From Xestospongia bergquistia (lineage: Eukaryota > Porifera > Demospongiae > Haplosclerida > Petrosiidae), in NCBI GenBank assembly GCA_963965975.1, contig OZ014418.1, positions 1,066,501 to 1,130,500 of the forward strand: a stretch of 64,000 nt of DNA. Reading direction: 5' to 3'. Every line of letters begins with the position of its first letter. Position 1 is the first letter of the stretch. The notes under the pieces were generated by a model. The model saw nothing but the letters and a program-made list of their open reading frames with translations. It was not told where the DNA came from and did not search any database. Both the position numbers and the translations under genes were made by a program. Of this stretch, positions 63,684-64,000 are shown one piece after another.

Positions 63684-64000
63684 AAGTTGGCAAATCCTTT
63701 TTATTTTCCCTACACTAACACTTTCGTCAATTACAAGTTTTCATTATTCTCTATATGCTAGACATGATCTATTGAACTTTAGTTATAAATATGTTCTCCT
63801 AGGCTGCTCTCAGCTTTGTGCAGTCACAAGGTTGGAACCTATAGAAAACCAATGAGATATCTGTATGGAGGGCAAATAGAACAGTGGGTCAATGTAGCCT
63901 AAATGTTTAGAGGATTAAGTCAAAGATGTACCAGCTTCAATTACCACAGTGGCTTTTTACTATATTCATCCTCTCAATCTTTGCAGGTTATAAGACCAGA
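63684..64000 (+). CDS. Promoter and first exon of a secreted-protein gene running off the window
   Basis: Second copy of the 58939-59257 block. The ATG at 63926 opens the same signal-peptide-like sequence (MYQLQLPQWLFTIFILSIFA), followed by a possible GT donor, and the window ends 50 nt later. Which gene it belongs to cannot be told from here. This copy is the likelier functional one only because its continuation is unseen, not disproved. Confidence 0.4.

Overview
This is a eukaryotic, clearly animal, AT-rich genome window. Genes are compact with many short GT-AG introns (often 45-60 bp), and the set includes MARK/PAR-1 kinase, the Hsp70-Hsp90 co-chaperone STIP1/HOP, PDRG1 and a PLD3/PLD4-like gene. 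There is also a lineage-expanded family of cAMP-receptor-like seven-helix receptors. My inference, from general knowledge and not from a search, is an early-branching metazoan such as a demosponge (Amphimedon-like).

Layout. (1) 402-9641, minus: an 18-exon MARK/PAR-1 kinase (879 aa when spliced). One intron holds a 43-bp minisatellite and another a tandem pair of possible 9-nt microexons. (2) 10087-10882, plus: PDRG1 (5 exons, 136 aa), divergent from MARK over a 445-bp shared promoter interval. (3) 11069-14369, minus: STIP1/HOP (14 exons, 559 aa), with a 270-bp higher-order satellite in intron 3 and a near-perfect heat-shock element just upstream. (4) 14529-53545, minus: a tandem array of intronless 7TM receptor genes. 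It has 11 long ORFs, 6 clearly broken copies and many short relics, interleaved with three truncated copies of the 3' end of a PLD gene and with several small DNA transposons. (5) 54254-58851, minus: the intact 9-exon PLD3/4-like gene (480 aa). Its intron 5 contains, on the opposite strand, an intronless gene for a two-part protein with an ADP-ribosyltransferase-like C-terminus (55901-57115). (6) 60691-61902, plus: a second copy of that gene. (7) A 753-bp Mutator-like element at 59448-60200, tandem repeats, and a duplicated promoter plus signal-peptide first exon (58939-59257 and 63684-64000) that runs off the end.

How it fits together. The left part is housekeeping. The receptor array appears to have grown by repeated segmental duplication from the PLD end. 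Three units share the same artificial junction, PLD intron 6 joined to a receptor 5' fragment, so one chimaeric unit was copied several times. The receptors fall into an A group (NQSDD N-terminus) and a B group (SNDSDD or SNSSED N-terminus). The two B sub-classes have different conserved TATA-containing upstream blocks. The least understood genes are the paired ART-like ones.
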